The notes: generated by a model not told the origin, from the sequence alone. A stretch of 64,000 nt of DNA from Streptomyces sp. F63 (GCF_018070345.1 NZ_JAGPXX010000001.1:62001-126000); one strand, 5' to 3'. Counted from the first letter of the stretch, positions 40,195 through 50,081 are shown. Program-made: numbers and translations.

Positions 40195-41832
40195 TCAATA
40201 CCGCGGACGGGTGAGCGTCGACGCCCGCGCGCCCGGGATCCGCAGGTCCTCCGCGGCACGCTCCGCGGCACGCAGCTCCCGCGGGGCCAGTGAGAGCGGT
40301 ACGGGCGCGTCGGGTGCCAGGCGCGGGCCCTCCGGGGCGCGGGCGGCGAGGAGAAACCCCCAGGTGCGGGAGGGGCGTTCGGCCGCCGCCGAGCGGTCCG
40401 GCCCGGTGGCGTAGCCGGACCGCCGGCCGCCCACCGCGTAGGGCGAGGTGCGCAGTCCGGCCGCTCGCAGGGTCGCGTCGACGGTCCAGTACGTCCGGGG
40501 GCGGGTGTCCGGGGCGCCCGCGTGCACGGCCAGCCGCCCGCCGGGCGCGAGGGCGCGCCGCACGAGCCCGTAGAACTCCCGGGAGTACAGCCTGGCGCTG
40601 GACGTCATGCCGGGGTCGGGCAGATCCGAGACGATCACGTCGTACGGACCCCCGCCCGCCGCGTCCCCCCGCAGCCGGCCGAAGACGTCGCCGGTGACCG
40701 TGCGGACCCGCGGGTCGGTGAGGGAACCGCCGTTCAGCCGGGAGAGCCCCGGGTCGGTGCGGCCGAGCCGTACCAGTCCGGGGTCGGGTGCGAGCACCGT
40801 GACCGAACGTACGTCCGGGTACCGCAGAACCTCCCGCAGGGCGAGACCGTCTCCCCCACCCAGCACCAGCACCCGCGTCCGGGGGCCGTCCATCGCCGGG
40901 TGGACCAGAGCCTCGTGATAGCGGCAGGCGTCGTGCCCGCTGAATCTCAGCCGGCCGTCGACGAAGAGCGAGAGCGGAGCACCACCTCCGGCCCCGTCCG
41001 GCCCCCCCGTGAGGACCACCTCCTGGTAGTCCGTCCGCACGGCGACCCGTACGTCCTCCCCGTAGACGGCCTGCCGCGCGGCTCGCTCGAAGGACGGCAC
41101 CAGGAACGTTCCGGCGGCCAGGACCGCGAGCACCAGGCCGTTCGCCGCGATCAGGACCCCCCGGGCCCGGGCGGTCAGGTCGCGGCCGAACAGCCACAGC
41201 ACCAGCGCCCCGCCGGCCAGGGCGTTCACCGCCCCCGTCAGCAGGGCGCCGCTCAACTGCCCCAGCAGGGGCAGCAGCAGGAAGGGAAAGGCCAGCCCGC
41301 CCGCCAGCGCCCCGATGTAGTCGGCCGCGAAGAGGTCGGCGACCGCCCCACCGGCGTCCTGCCGGCGGACGCGCTGGATGAGCGTCATCAGCAGCGGCAC
41401 CTCGGCGCCGATCAGCACTCCGATGACGAGCGAGAAGCCGACCAGCACGGCATGGGACGCCCCGAACCAGACGAAGGAGGCGTACAGCGCCATCGCCGAG
41501 CAGCCGCCGACCAGCGCGAGCACCGCCTCCACCAGCCCGAAGGCCACCGCGGCCCGGCACCGCAGCCGCTTGGCCAGCAGCGAGCCGGCACCCATGGCGG
41601 AGACCATCACGGACAGCACGACGGACGCCTGGGTCACGGAGTCCCCGAAGAGATACGAGGCCAGCGCCACCAGTTCCAGTTCATACACCAGCCCGCAGGC
41701 GGCGCAGACGAACACCGCGGCCAGCACCAGCAGTCGTCCCAGCCCGGCCGGTACGGGCAGCCGCACCGGGCTCTCCGGCTCGTCCGGCGCGACGGCGCGG
41801 GACAGGAGCCGCGGCTCAGGCGAATCGATCAT
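40195..41832 (-). CDS. Membrane-embedded spermidine synthase-like protein
   Basis: 545 residues. About seven hydrophobic helices make up residues 30-240 ([33 protein letters not shown] and later segments). A cytosolic aminopropyltransferase/methyltransferase-like domain follows with [48 protein letters not shown] and [12 protein letters not shown]. These match spermidine synthase motifs, but the class with an N-terminal membrane domain is not proven to make polyamines. ATG 41832 is 7 bases after TAGCGT. Confidence 0.85.
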   Translation of the reverse strand: MIDSPEPRLLSRAVAPDEPESPVRLPVPAGLGRLLVLAAVFVCAACGLVYELELVALASYLFGDSVTQASVVLSVMVSAMGAGSLLAKRLRCRAAVAFGLVEAVLALVGGCSAMALYASFVWFGASHAVLVGFSLVIGVLIGAEVPLLMTLIQRVRRQDAGGAVADLFAADYIGALAGGLAFPFLLLPLLGQLSGALLTGAVNALAGGALVLWLFGRDLTARARGVLIAANGLVLAVLAAGTFLVPSFERAARQAVYGEDVRVAVRTDYQEVVLTGGPDGAGGGAPLSLFVDGRLRFSGHDACRYHEALVHPAMDGPRTRVLVLGGGDGLALREVLRYPDVRSVTVLAPDPGLVRLGRTDPGLSRLNGGSLTDPRVRTVTGDVFGRLRGDAAGGGPYDVIVSDLPDPGMTSSARLYSREFYGLVRRALAPGGRLAVHAGAPDTRPRTYWTVDATLRAAGLRTSPYAVGGRRSGYATGPDRSAAAERPSRTWGFLLAARAPEGPRLAPDAPVPLSLAPRELRAAERAAEDLRIPGARASTLTRPRY

Positions 41833-41839
41833 GCGGGGA

Positions 41840-41845
41840 ACGCTA
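41840..41845 (-). promoter_or_regulatory. Candidate leaderless -10 of the spermidine-synthase-like gene
   Basis: TAGCGT, 7 bases (TCCCCGC) before the ATG, nearly identical to the block in front of the sensor kinase at 31263. Confidence 0.5.
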
Positions 41846-41907
41846 CGTGAGCCGTCTGCACGGCCCTGTCACCCACAAGGGTTGTCTCGAAGGGCGCCGG
41901 GGGCGCA

Positions 41908-42426
41908 CTACAGGGGGGCCATCGTCCGGGCGCCGACCTGGGTGCGCGTGGTGACGAGCGCCCCCTCCTGCGGATACGCGTGCCAGGTGCGCCACCGCAC
42001 CCGGCCCTCGCACCGCTGGACCAGCATGGCCGTGAAGGCGTGCGGATCGCCGGGGAAGGTCCCGGCCAGGCCGTTGGGGTGGTCGGCCACCAGGGCCAGC
42101 AGCTCCTGCGCCCGGCCGGCGAACGACCCGCGGGACAGCGTCTCGACGCGGGCCGCGAACTCGTACTCCCAGCCGCCGATGCTCTCGGCGGCTCCGAGGG
42201 GCAGCGGTGTGCTGCTGCCGGGTATGCAGGCCACCGTCTCCGAGCACTGGCTGGCCCCTTCCTTGATGATCACTTGATGGGAGGCGCCGAGCAGGCGCAA
42301 CTGCACCTCCGCCGGGCCCAGCCGCAGATCCAGCACGGCCAGCGCGGGCAGGGGCTCCTTGCCGAGACACCAGGCGAGATCGGCGGCGCGGGTGTCGGAA
42401 TAGGCGGTTTCGAGAGTGGTGAGCAT
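41908..42426 (-). CDS. DUF2617-family protein
   Basis: 172 residues. Conserved-looking stretches include TAYSDTRAADLAWCLGKEPLPALAVLDLRLGPAEVQLRLLGASHQVI and GFPG-like GTFPGDPHAFTAMLV, with RWRTWHAYPQEGALVTTRTQV at the C-terminus. ATG 42426 has GGAG about nine bases upstream; the frame is open 29 codons further to a GTG. Actinobacterial family of unknown function, often next to the spermidine-synthase-like gene, as here. Confidence 0.85.
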   Translation of the reverse strand: MLTTLETAYSDTRAADLAWCLGKEPLPALAVLDLRLGPAEVQLRLLGASHQVIIKEGASQCSETVACIPGSSTPLPLGAAESIGGWEYEFAARVETLSRGSFAGRAQELLALVADHPNGLAGTFPGDPHAFTAMLVQRCEGRVRWRTWHAYPQEGALVTTRTQVGARTMAPL

Positions 42427-42784
42427 GGGTCGGCTCCGCAGCACGCAGTGGATGGTGGGCCGGCCCGCCTCGGAGGAGGACCCAAGAAAGATCACTCGCC
42501 GGCTCGTGCCCACGTGGGGTGTTCCGATGAATACGGAATCATGAAGTGCACGGTGCCCACAGCGTTTTTACCCATCTTCGACGGGTTTCCATGCCCCAGA
42601 GGGTTGCGCTGTTCATCTGTTCAAAAACCATGAGATAAAACGATGTTGAAGAAGGGGCATGGCATATGCGAGACGGCATGCGCCGGACGCATGACCCGGC
42701 CCTGGCCGCGAAAGTGACGCCGACCGCCCCGTGCCGGTCGGCGTCACTCCCCCCGCGCGCCCGGCCGCGGCCGGCCCCCCGCGG
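42427..42784. other. Intergenic interval with a relatively AT-rich patch
   Basis: About 360 bases without a gene. The part 42500-42665 is markedly less GC-rich than the surroundings and probably holds the DUF2617 promoter. The terminator of the Cys-rich gene is at 42713-42748. Nothing else seen. Confidence 0.45.
42713..42748 (-). terminator. Hairpin terminator of the Cys-rich small protein gene
   Basis: A perfect 14-bp stem AGTGACGCCGACCG/CGGTCGGCGTCACT with an 8-base loop, 37 bases after the stop. Confidence 0.85.
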
Positions 42785-43048
42785 TCAGCTGCCCCCGCCG
42801 CAGCCGCCTCCCCCGCCACAGGACGAGCCGCCCCCGCAGGACGAGCCGGCGCCGTCCGACGAACCGCCGTCCGACGAACCGCCGTCACCGGCCCACCAGC
42901 CGAAGCCACCCGAGCTGCCGAAGCCGCCGGAGACTCCCCCGCCGCTCCGCCCCCGCTTGCGCGCCCGGTTGCGTCCGGACCGGCCACGCGCCCCCGCGAC
43001 CGCGGCCAGCGCGACGGCGGCCAGCACCGCGAACACCACGATTCCCAT
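42785..43048 (-). CDS. Small membrane protein with Gly/Ser/Cys-rich tail
   Basis: 87 residues. An N-terminal hydrophobic helix (IVVFAVLAAVALAAVAGA) is followed by a basic patch (RGRSGRNRARKRGR), then a glycine/serine segment with FGSSGGFGWWAGDGGSSDGG. A tail with three CGGG-type clusters ends the protein. A strong ribosome site (GGGGGAG) precedes the ATG and a clean terminator follows, so expression is likely. The cysteine-glycine tail recalls those of TIGR04222-type membrane proteins. Function unknown. Confidence 0.7.
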   Translation of the reverse strand: MGIVVFAVLAAVALAAVAGARGRSGRNRARKRGRSGGGVSGGFGSSGGFGWWAGDGGSSDGGSSDGAGSSCGGGSSCGGGGGCGGGS

Positions 43049-43282
43049 CGCTCAACTCCCCCTTCTCGTCCCCCGAAGCGAGCCCCCCGCTCGGCGGTGT
43101 GCGGGGGAGATGCCCGTCGCGTCAGGAGGTGAAAGCAGAGTTGAGCAAATCCAGAGGTTCGGGTCTCCGGGGGGCCGCTCCGGGGCGGGGTCCAGCCGCC
43201 CCGGGAGGCCTGTCCCGGAGCCGCTGGTGAGGCCGAGTGAGACCTATCGCACAGACCGGCCACGCCCCCCTCCCGTGGGACC

Positions 43283-44464
43283 ATGAGCCCCATGGGAAGA
43301 CCACCGCTCAACCGCCGCCTGGCCGAGTTCGGCACGACGATCTTCGCCGAGATGTCGGCGCTGGCCCTCAGCACCGGCTCCATCAACCTCGGTCAAGGCT
43401 TCCCCGACACCGACGGCCCCGAGGAGATCCGCGAGGCGGCCGTCCGGGCACTGCGCGAGGGCCGCGGCAACCAGTACCCGCCCGGCCCCGGCGTCCCCGA
43501 GCTGCGGACGGCCGTCGCCGACCATCAGCGCGAGCGCTACGGGCTCTCCTTCGACCCGGACGGCGAGGTACTGGTCACCGCCGGTGCCACCGAGGCCATC
43601 GCCGCCGCCCTCCTGGCGCTCCTGGAACCGGGTGACGAGGTGATCGCGCTGGAGCCGTACTACGACTCCTACGCGGCCTGCGTCGCGATGGCCGGCGGCA
43701 CCCGGGTCCCCGTCACGCTCCGCCCGGACGGCGGTGCCTACCGGCTCGACCTCGACGAGCTGCGCGCCGCCGTCACCGGCCGCACCCGGCTCCTGCTGCT
43801 CAACACCCCGCACAACCCCACCGGCACCGTCCTCGGCCGTGAGGAGCTCACGGCGATCGCCGAACTGGCCTGTGAGCGCGATCTGCTGGTCGTCACCGAC
43901 GAGGTCTACGAGCACCTGGTCTTCGACGGGGAGCACCTGCCGCTCGCCGCGTTCCCCGGGATGCGCGAGCGCACGGTCACCATCGGCTCGGCGGGCAAGA
44001 CCTTCTCGTTCACCGGCTGGAAGGTCGGCTGGGTGACGGGCCCGCCGGAGCTCGTCACCGCCGTCCGCTCGGCCAAGCAGTATCTGACCTATGTCTCGGC
44101 GGGCCCCTTCCAGTACGCCGTGGCGGAGGCGCTGCGGCTCCCCGCGAGCTACTTCGACGGGCTGCGGGAGGATCTGCGGGCCAAACGCGATCTGCTCGGC
44201 GACGGCCTGGCGAAGGCCGGCTTCACCGTCTACCGGCCCGCGGGCACATACTTCGTCACCACCGACATCCGGCCGCTCGGCTTCGACGACGGCTTCGCCT
44301 TCTGCCGCGCCCTCCCCGAGCGCTGCGGAGTCGTCGCGATCCCGAACGCCGTCTTCTACGACCACCGCGAGGAGGGCGCGCCCTTCGTCCGCTTCGCGTT
44401 CTGCAAGCGGACCGAGGTCCTGGCGGAGGCGGTCGAGCGGCTGAAGTGCCTGCGGGAGGGCTGA
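43283..44464 (+). CDS. PLP-dependent class I/II aminotransferase (possibly DapC-like)
   Basis: 393 residues, fold type I. NLGQGFPDTDGPEEIREAA at the N-terminus, LVTAGATEAIAAALLALL, LLLLNTPHNPTGTV, VTDEVYEHLVFDG and the PLP lysine in GSAGKTFSFTGWKVGW near residue 240. C-terminal RFAFCKR carries the substrate-carboxylate arginine. This subgroup includes N-succinyldiaminopimelate aminotransferases and kynurenine/methionine aminotransferases, so substrate cannot be fixed. An in-frame ATG three codons later (MGRPPLN) is an alternative start. Confidence 0.9.
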   Translation: MSPMGRPPLNRRLAEFGTTIFAEMSALALSTGSINLGQGFPDTDGPEEIREAAVRALREGRGNQYPPGPGVPELRTAVADHQRERYGLSFDPDGEVLVTAGATEAIAAALLALLEPGDEVIALEPYYDSYAACVAMAGGTRVPVTLRPDGGAYRLDLDELRAAVTGRTRLLLLNTPHNPTGTVLGREELTAIAELACERDLLVVTDEVYEHLVFDGEHLPLAAFPGMRERTVTIGSAGKTFSFTGWKVGWVTGPPELVTAVRSAKQYLTYVSAGPFQYAVAEALRLPASYFDGLREDLRAKRDLLGDGLAKAGFTVYRPAGTYFVTTDIRPLGFDDGFAFCRALPERCGVVAIPNAVFYDHREEGAPFVRFAFCKRTEVLAEAVERLKCLREG

Positions 44465-44475
44465 CGCGGCGCGGG

Positions 44476-44529
44476 CACGGAAACGCACGCGAGCCCGGCC
44501 GGGAGGCCGGGCTCGCGCGCCGTTCCGTG
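44476..44529. terminator. Bidirectional terminator between aminotransferase and YbjN genes
   Basis: The inner perfect stem CGCGAGCCCGGCC/GGCCGGGCTCGCG (44488-44517, loop GGGA) is extended by an outer near-complementary arm CACGGAAACG/CGTTCCGTG. Confidence 0.85.
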
Positions 44530-44561
44530 GAGTTGTGCGGCCGGGGGCCGGTGCGGCGGGG

Positions 44562-45107
44562 TCAGGCCTCGCCGTCGTCCTTCTTGTCCTCCGGCGCGGC
44601 GGACTCGACCTCGGCCTCCAGGCCGAGCTGCTCGACGAGCCACTTGTCGAACTCGATCGACGCCCGCACCCAGCTGACCGTGCTGGAGACGAAGTGCTCC
44701 AGGCTGACGCCGACACCGATCAGCATCTGCGCCTCACCGATCAGGCGGACGGTGCCGTCGTCATTGGTGTGGGTGTAGACCTTCGGCCACAGGGTGCGCC
44801 GGTTCCAGTCGTCGATCGCCTCCAGCAGCTGGGGCTTGCTGTCGATCTGGTGGGCCCGGTCGTAGAACGTGCGGACGGAGAAGACCTGCTGCTCCTCCTC
44901 GCCGCGGAACATGAAGTACGTGCGGAACTGCTCCCACGGCGCGGCGAGGTCCCCCTCGTCGTCGACGACGTACTTCAGCTCCATCTGGTCCAGGAGCTGC
45001 TTGACCAGGTCCTGATCGGGGACGACGGGGCCGGGTGGCGGCCCCGACGGCTGCTGTTCGGGCTGCTGGCCCCCGAAATTCGGAATCGAGGACGGGTCGA
45101 TGCTCAC
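44562..45107 (-). CDS. YbjN-domain protein
   Basis: 181 residues. A Pro/Gln-rich N-terminal stretch is followed by a YbjN/chaperone-like alpha-beta domain: LLDQMELKYVVDDEGDLAAPWEQFRTYFMFRGEEEQQVFSVRTFYDRAHQ, then LLEAIDDWNRRTLWPKVYTHTNDDGTVRLIGEAQMLIGVGVSLEHFVSSTVSWVRAS. The acidic tail ends DDGEA. GTG 45107 has AAGGGA upstream. The YbjN fold resembles type III secretion chaperones; the role in actinomycetes is unknown. It lies near clpB, on the same strand, after a 318-base gap. Confidence 0.88.
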   Translation of the reverse strand: MSIDPSSIPNFGGQQPEQQPSGPPPGPVVPDQDLVKQLLDQMELKYVVDDEGDLAAPWEQFRTYFMFRGEEEQQVFSVRTFYDRAHQIDSKPQLLEAIDDWNRRTLWPKVYTHTNDDGTVRLIGEAQMLIGVGVSLEHFVSSTVSWVRASIEFDKWLVEQLGLEAEVESAAPEDKKDDGEA

Positions 45108-45425
45108 CGTGGATTTCCCTTCAGACGATTCCTGCCATCCTCCCCCACGGCGGGCGGGGGCTGGCAAGCCCGGGCCGACCAATCCGGCGTCCGGTGTGCC
45201 GGCCCGCCCCGGCCCCCGCGGCCGTCCCGCCCCCGCGCTCCCGCTCCGGCGCGTGCGCGGGCACGTCCCCGCCGCCTCCGCGCCGGTCTCCGCCGGGCCC
45301 CGGAAGGCCCGGCGGAGAGCGGTCGAGGGGCCGTCCGGACGGCGACCGGGCGGCGGCCCGAAGCCGCCGTGGGAGACCACCGGGAGACGCCCGGAGAGAC
45401 CGGGAGCCGCGCGGGGACGCCCGTC
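45108..45425. other. clpB-YbjN intergenic interval
   Basis: 318 bases, extremely GC-rich, with several small overlapping inverted repeats (for example GTCCGGACGGCGACC near 45330) but no dominant terminator hairpin and no ORF with coding character. Confidence 0.4.
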
Positions 45426-48179
45426 TCAGTCCTCCGTGCCGGTCCGGGCCGCCGCGCCGACGGCCAGGCCGCGGCCGTCCGCCGCCACGTCGACCCGCAC
45501 GGTGTCGCCGTCCCGGACGGTGCCGGCCAGGATCTCCCGGGCGAGCTGGTCGCCGATCGCCGTCTGTACCAGCCGCCGCAGCGGCCGGGCGCCGTACGAC
45601 AGGTCCGGTCCGGCCTCCGCCGCCCCGGCTTCGGCCCCGTCCGCCGCGGCCCCGGCCTTGGTCTCGGCCTCCGCCTTCGCCTCGTGCCCCAGCCGGGACA
45701 GCCACTCCAGGGCGTCCTCGCTGACGTCCAGGGTGAGCCGGCGGTCGGTCAGCCGCCGCTGGAGCTGGTCGATCTGGAGCTGGGCGATCCGCTTGAGCTG
45801 GCCGGTGCCCAGGGCGTGGAAGACCACCAGGTCGTCCAGGCGGTTGAGGAACTCGGGCCGGAAGGAGGACCGCACGGTCTCCAGCACCCGCTCCTTCTTC
45901 TCCTCCTCGCTGATCGCCGGGTCGACCAGATAGTGCGAGCCGAGGTTGGAGGTGAGGACGAGGATGGTGTTGCGGAAGTCGACCGTCCGCCCCTGGCCGT
46001 CGGTGAGCCGACCGTCGTCCAGCACCTGCAGCAGGATGTCGAAGACCTCGTGGTGGGCCTTCTCCACCTCGTCCAGCAGGATCACGCTGTACGGGCGGCG
46101 GCGCACCGCCTCCGTGAGCTGGCCGCCCTCCTCGTAGCCGACGTAGCCGGGGGGCGCCCCGACCAGCCGGGCCACCGAGTGCTTCTCGCTGTACTCGCTC
46201 ATGTCGATGCGGACCATGGCGCGCTCGTCGTCGAAGAGGAAGTCCGCGAGCGTCTTGGCCAGTTCGGTCTTGCCGACACCGGTCGGGCCGAGGAAGAGGA
46301 ACGATCCGGTGGGCCGGTCCGGGTCGGAGATCCCGGCCCGGGTGCGGCGCACGGCGTCCGAGACGGCGCGGACGGCCTCCCGCTGCCCGATGAGGCGCTT
46401 GCCGAGCTCGTCCTCCATCCGCAGCAGCTTCTGCGTCTCGCCCTCCAGCAGCCGGCCGGCGGGGATGCCCGTCCAGGCGGCCACGACGCCGGCGATGTCG
46501 TCCGGGCCGACCTCCTCGCCGACCATGCCGCCGCCCTGGAGGTCCTTCTGCGCGGCGGTGGCCTCCTCCAGTTCCTTGCGGGTCTGCGGGATCACCTCGG
46601 AGCGCAGCCGCCCGGGGGTGACCCAGTCACCGGTCTCGGGCGCCTTGCGCTCGGCCAGCTCCAGCTCCGTCTCCAGCTCGTCGAGGCGCTTCTTCAGCTC
46701 GCCGACCCGGGTGTGGATGGCCTTCTCGCTGTCCCAGCGGGCCCGCAGGGCGCGCAGCTTCTCCTCCTTCCCGGCGCGCTCCCGGCGCAGCTTCTCCAGC
46801 CGCTCGCGGGCATCGGGGGAGAGGTCCTTCTCGCGGTCCTGCTTCTTGAGGAACTTCCGCTTCTCGTCGCCCACTTCGACGGCGAGCAGCGACTCCTCCT
46901 CCATCATCTGCCGGTCGACGGCGCGCTGGAGCTCGTCGATCTCGACGGGCGAGGAGTCGATCTCCATCTGGAGGCGGGACGCGGCCTCGTCGACGAGGTC
47001 GATGGCCTTGTCCGGGAGGAAGCGGGAGGTGATGTAGCGGTCGGCGAGGGTGGCGGCGGCGACCAGCGCGGAGTCCGCGATCTGCACGCCGTGGTGCGCC
47101 TCGTAGCGCCCCTTGAGGCCGCGGAGGATCGCGATGGAGTCCTGCACGGAGGGCTCGGCGACCAGCACCTGCTGGAAACGGCGCTCCAGGGCCGGGTCCT
47201 TCTCGATCCGCTCGCGGTACTCGTCGAGCGTCGTGGCGCCGACCATGCGCAGCTCGCCGCGGGCCAGCATCGGCTTGAGCATGTTGCCCGCGTCCATCGC
47301 CGAGTCGCCGCCGGCGCCCGCGCCGACGACGGTGTGCAGCTCGTCGATGAAGGTGATGATGCGGCCCTCGCTCTCCTTGATCTCGGAGAGCACGGTCTTC
47401 AGCCGCTCCTCGAACTCGCCGCGGTACTTGGCGCCGGCGAGCATCGCGCCGATGTCCAGCGCGACCAGCCGCTTGTCCTTGAGCGACTCGGGGACGTCGC
47501 CCTTGACGATGCGCTGGGCGAGCCCCTCGACGACGGCGGTCTTGCCGACGCCGGGCTCACCGATCAGGACGGGGTTGTTCTTCGTACGGCGCGAGAGCAC
47601 CTGCACGACGCGGCGGATCTCGGCGTCACGGCCGATGACCGGGTCGAGCTTGCCCTCGCGGGCGATGGCGGTGAAGTCGGTGCCGAACTTCTCCAGGGCC
47701 TTGTAGGTGCCCTCCGGGTCGGGCGTGGTCACGCGTCGTCCTCCGCGGTTGTTCTGGAAGGCGTCGAGCAGCTTCTTGGCGCTCGCGCCCTGCTGGTCGA
47801 GCAGCTCACCGGTGCGGCCGCCCTGGGCGGCGAGGCCGATCAGCAGATGCTCGGTGGAGATATAGGCGTCGCCGAGCTCCTTCGCGCGCCGCGAGGCGTC
47901 GGCGGCGACCGCGAGCAGCTCGCGGTCCGGCTGCGGCGGGGCGACGGTGGAGCCCTGCACGGCGGGCAGCGCGCCGAGCAGCCGCTCGGCCCCGGAGCGC
48001 AGGGCGGCCTGGTCGGCCTCGACGGCGGCCAGGAGGTCCTGGATGTTCTCGTTCTCCTGGCCTTCGAGCAGCGCGAGCAGCAGATGGACGGGGGTGATGT
48101 CCGGGTTGCCCGCGGACACGGCACGCCGGCCGGCCGCGCTGATCGCTTCCTGGCTCCTGTTGGTCAGCTCGGCATCCAC
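45426..48179 (-). CDS. clpB: ATP-dependent disaggregase ClpB (Hsp100)
   Basis: 917 residues. The Clp N-domain is duplicated at residues about 1-145. AAA1 has Walker A GEPGVGKT near 208 and [16 protein letters not shown]. The coiled-coil M-domain spans about 410-530. AAA2 has GPTGVGKT near 634 and [32 protein letters not shown]. An Ala-rich insert lies near the end ([26 protein letters not shown]). GTG start. A HAIR repeat 50 bases upstream indicates HspR repression, so ClpB works with the DnaK system encoded at 57903-61693. Confidence 0.97.
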   Translation of the reverse strand: MDAELTNRSQEAISAAGRRAVSAGNPDITPVHLLLALLEGQENENIQDLLAAVEADQAALRSGAERLLGALPAVQGSTVAPPQPDRELLAVAADASRRAKELGDAYISTEHLLIGLAAQGGRTGELLDQQGASAKKLLDAFQNNRGGRRVTTPDPEGTYKALEKFGTDFTAIAREGKLDPVIGRDAEIRRVVQVLSRRTKNNPVLIGEPGVGKTAVVEGLAQRIVKGDVPESLKDKRLVALDIGAMLAGAKYRGEFEERLKTVLSEIKESEGRIITFIDELHTVVGAGAGGDSAMDAGNMLKPMLARGELRMVGATTLDEYRERIEKDPALERRFQQVLVAEPSVQDSIAILRGLKGRYEAHHGVQIADSALVAAATLADRYITSRFLPDKAIDLVDEAASRLQMEIDSSPVEIDELQRAVDRQMMEEESLLAVEVGDEKRKFLKKQDREKDLSPDARERLEKLRRERAGKEEKLRALRARWDSEKAIHTRVGELKKRLDELETELELAERKAPETGDWVTPGRLRSEVIPQTRKELEEATAAQKDLQGGGMVGEEVGPDDIAGVVAAWTGIPAGRLLEGETQKLLRMEDELGKRLIGQREAVRAVSDAVRRTRAGISDPDRPTGSFLFLGPTGVGKTELAKTLADFLFDDERAMVRIDMSEYSEKHSVARLVGAPPGYVGYEEGGQLTEAVRRRPYSVILLDEVEKAHHEVFDILLQVLDDGRLTDGQGRTVDFRNTILVLTSNLGSHYLVDPAISEEEKKERVLETVRSSFRPEFLNRLDDLVVFHALGTGQLKRIAQLQIDQLQRRLTDRRLTLDVSEDALEWLSRLGHEAKAEAETKAGAAADGAEAGAAEAGPDLSYGARPLRRLVQTAIGDQLAREILAGTVRDGDTVRVDVAADGRGLAVGAAARTGTED

Positions 48180-48229
48180 GTGACCTCTGCTCCTCTCCTG
48201 CGGCTCCTGCTCTGGTTCACCTGAACTAA

Positions 48230-48250
48230 GTTGAGTCTACCCCACTCAAG
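48230..48250. promoter_or_regulatory. HAIR element (HspR operator) upstream of clpB
   Basis: GTTGAGT-N7-ACTCAAG on the plus strand, matching the HspR-associated inverted repeat CTTGAGT-N7-ACTCAAG with one mismatch. On the minus strand CTTGAG, 16 bases and TAGTTC could form the clpB promoter across the operator. Confidence 0.9.
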
Positions 48251-48453
48251 GGTGGTACGGGTGGGCTTTCTGCCCGAGTTCTGCGGCCTTGGGGCACCCG
48301 GGCGCCCGCGTCAGCGGCTACCCACTCCACCCCTCGATCGGGCGAACTCATCGGCTCTTCCGACCAACGGCCCGCCACTGCCTCCTACGGTCGTCGCAAC
48401 AAGACCGGTGCCACGAGCCGGAGCGCTGGTCATCGAGGAAAGGGAGGGGCAGC

Positions 48454-49035
48454 ATGACGGTCATGGCACACGAGCCGACGCCCACGCAGGAAGAACTCCT
48501 CCTGGAGAGCTTTCTGGCCCTGGAGACCCCTGAAGGCTTCCGGGCCGAGCTCATCGAAGGGGAGATCGTTGTGACACCACCGCCGGACGGCGAACACGAG
48601 GACTACATCAGCACCATCACCAGGCAGGTGCTGAGGCATGCGGCGAAGGACATGGACGTGTCGGGCAACAAGGGCTTGGTGCTGCCGCGCGGCGGCCTGT
48701 GTCCCAAGAACTACGCGATCCCCGACGCCGCCTTCGCCCCACGAGCCCTCCGGCTCTTCCGCGGCGCCGAACCCTGGATGCCCGCCGACGGCGTCGCCCT
48801 GGTCGCCGAGGTGACCTCCGCCAAGCCGGACGGCGACCGCTTCGCCAAGCGGCACTGCTACTCCCGCGCCGGCATCCCCCTCTACCTCCTCGTCGACCGG
48901 GAGAAGGGCACGGTCACGCTCTTCGAGGAGCCGGAGGAGACCGACTACGCCGAGTCGCACTCCGTGTCCTTCGGCAAGCCGTTGCCACTGCCCGAGCCGT
49001 TCGGCTTCGCCCTGGAGACGGCCGAGTTCGCCTGA
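48454..49035 (+). CDS. Uma2-family (DUF820) putative restriction-endonuclease-fold protein
   Basis: 193 residues. TPEGFRAELIEGEIVVTPPPDGEHEDYISTITRQVLRHA, then IPDAAFAPRA and GVALVAEVTSAKPDGDRFAKRHCYSRAGIPLYLLVDREKGTVTLF. This gives the PD-(D/E)XK acidic pair in PDAAF and AEVTS typical of Uma2. Function in actinomycetes is unknown and many copies occur per genome. ATG 48454 with GGGAGGGG seven bases upstream. A second Uma2 gene lies at 54469. Confidence 0.88.
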   Translation: MTVMAHEPTPTQEELLLESFLALETPEGFRAELIEGEIVVTPPPDGEHEDYISTITRQVLRHAAKDMDVSGNKGLVLPRGGLCPKNYAIPDAAFAPRALRLFRGAEPWMPADGVALVAEVTSAKPDGDRFAKRHCYSRAGIPLYLLVDREKGTVTLFEEPEETDYAESHSVSFGKPLPLPEPFGFALETAEFA

Positions 49036-49297
49036 GCCGCCGCGCTACGTCCTGCTGTTCGACCCGTACGGCGGTCTGCCGAACCTCGTCCTGTTCCCCG
49101 GGCTCGGGCTGCCCGCGCCGGTGGGCGAGGCCGAGCTGCGCGGCTGGCTGGACCGCCCGCCGCTGGTCGTGCCATGGATCGACGACCGCCCGCTGTGGCC
49201 GCAGCATCCCTACGAGGAACTGTCCGCGCACGACCCGGAGAGCCGGGCGCTGCCGGCCCGGCTGACCGCGTCCGTCAGTTCCTCCGGGCCTCGATGA
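49031..49297 (+). pseudogene. Coding-like fragment without a start codon
   Basis: A frame overlapping the end of the Uma2 gene reads PPRYVLLFDPYGGLPNLVLFPGLG, LRGWLDRPPLVVPWIDDRPLWPQHPYEELSAHDPESRALPARLTAS and then stops. The composition is natural and protein-like rather than an arginine-rich shadow. No ATG or GTG lies near its beginning; the first GTG would leave only 56 residues. Probably the 3' remnant of a lost gene, or a gene with an unusual start. Family not recognised. Confidence 0.35.
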
Positions 49298-50081
49298 GAA
49301 AGCGCTGTGCGTACGCCACGAACGGACCGTGACGCTCCATGAAGTCGTGGAGTTCAGCCAGCCGCTCGCGATAGGCGTCCACCGTGAAACCCGGGACGGT
49401 CCAGATCACCTTGCGCAGGAAGTGGACCACGGCCGCGATGTCGTGGAACTCCATGCGGAGTGCTTCCCGGCGCAGGTCGACCACCTCCAGACCGGCGGCT
49501 TCCGCGCAGGCCACGGCCGCCACAGGGGTGGAGCCGGATGTCGTCGTGAGCCGGTCCCGGCCCCGCATCCGCTGAGCGGGAGCCTCCCGCACAGGCTCCG
49601 GCGGCCCCATCAGGAACTCTCTCAGCTCCCGTACCGAGCCGGCGCCGACCTGCTGGGAAAAGTACGTGCCGCCCGGACGCAGCACCCGGCGGACCTCGTC
49701 CCAGCGGGTCACCACGGGATGCCGGCTGACGACCAGATCGAAGTGGTCCGGAGGGAACGGCAGATCGGCATCGTCGTCCACCTCGACGACGATGCCGTTC
49801 AGCTTCGACAGATTGCGCCGTGCGATCTCCGCGTTCGGCGGCCAGGCTTCCGTCGCCGCCAGAACCGGAGGAGCCACAGCCACCGGGACGGACGCCAGCA
49901 CCTCACCCCCGCCGGTCTGGATGTCGAGCGCGGCCCCGGCCCTCGCCATCCGCGCCGCGAGCAGCCTCGCATAGCCCCAGGACGGGCGCTGTTCGGTCGC
50001 GCGTCCCGCGAACCAGGAGAAGTCCCAGCCTTCGGTCGGGACGGCTTCCCCCTCCGCGACGAGATCGTCGAAGCCGGGCAT
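49275..50081 (-). CDS. Class I SAM-dependent methyltransferase
   Basis: 268 residues. The SAM-binding motif I position reads ALDIQTGGGEVLAS, motif II IVVEVDDDADLPFPPDHFDLVVSRH and post-motif RRVLRPGGTYFSQQVG. The motif I glycines are of a divergent type (TGGGE). The C-terminal half holds VIWTVPGFTVDAYRERLAELHDFMERHGPFVAYAQRFLIEARR. The frame is open further upstream, but the ATG 50081 (MPGFDDLV) fits the family start. CATCGT, 6 bases before it, could be a leaderless -10. Substrate unknown. Confidence 0.85.
   Translation of the reverse strand: MPGFDDLVAEGEAVPTEGWDFSWFAGRATEQRPSWGYARLLAARMARAGAALDIQTGGGEVLASVPVAVAPPVLAATEAWPPNAEIARRNLSKLNGIVVEVDDDADLPFPPDHFDLVVSRHPVVTRWDEVRRVLRPGGTYFSQQVGAGSVRELREFLMGPPEPVREAPAQRMRGRDRLTTTSGSTPVAAVACAEAAGLEVVDLRREALRMEFHDIAAVVHFLRKVIWTVPGFTVDAYRERLAELHDFMERHGPFVAYAQRFLIEARRN

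Noticed and set aside
44535..48224. A 1229-codon plus-strand open frame opposite clpB
   Set aside because: It is the antisense shadow of clpB, a well known artefact in high-GC DNA. No ribosome site or family signature.
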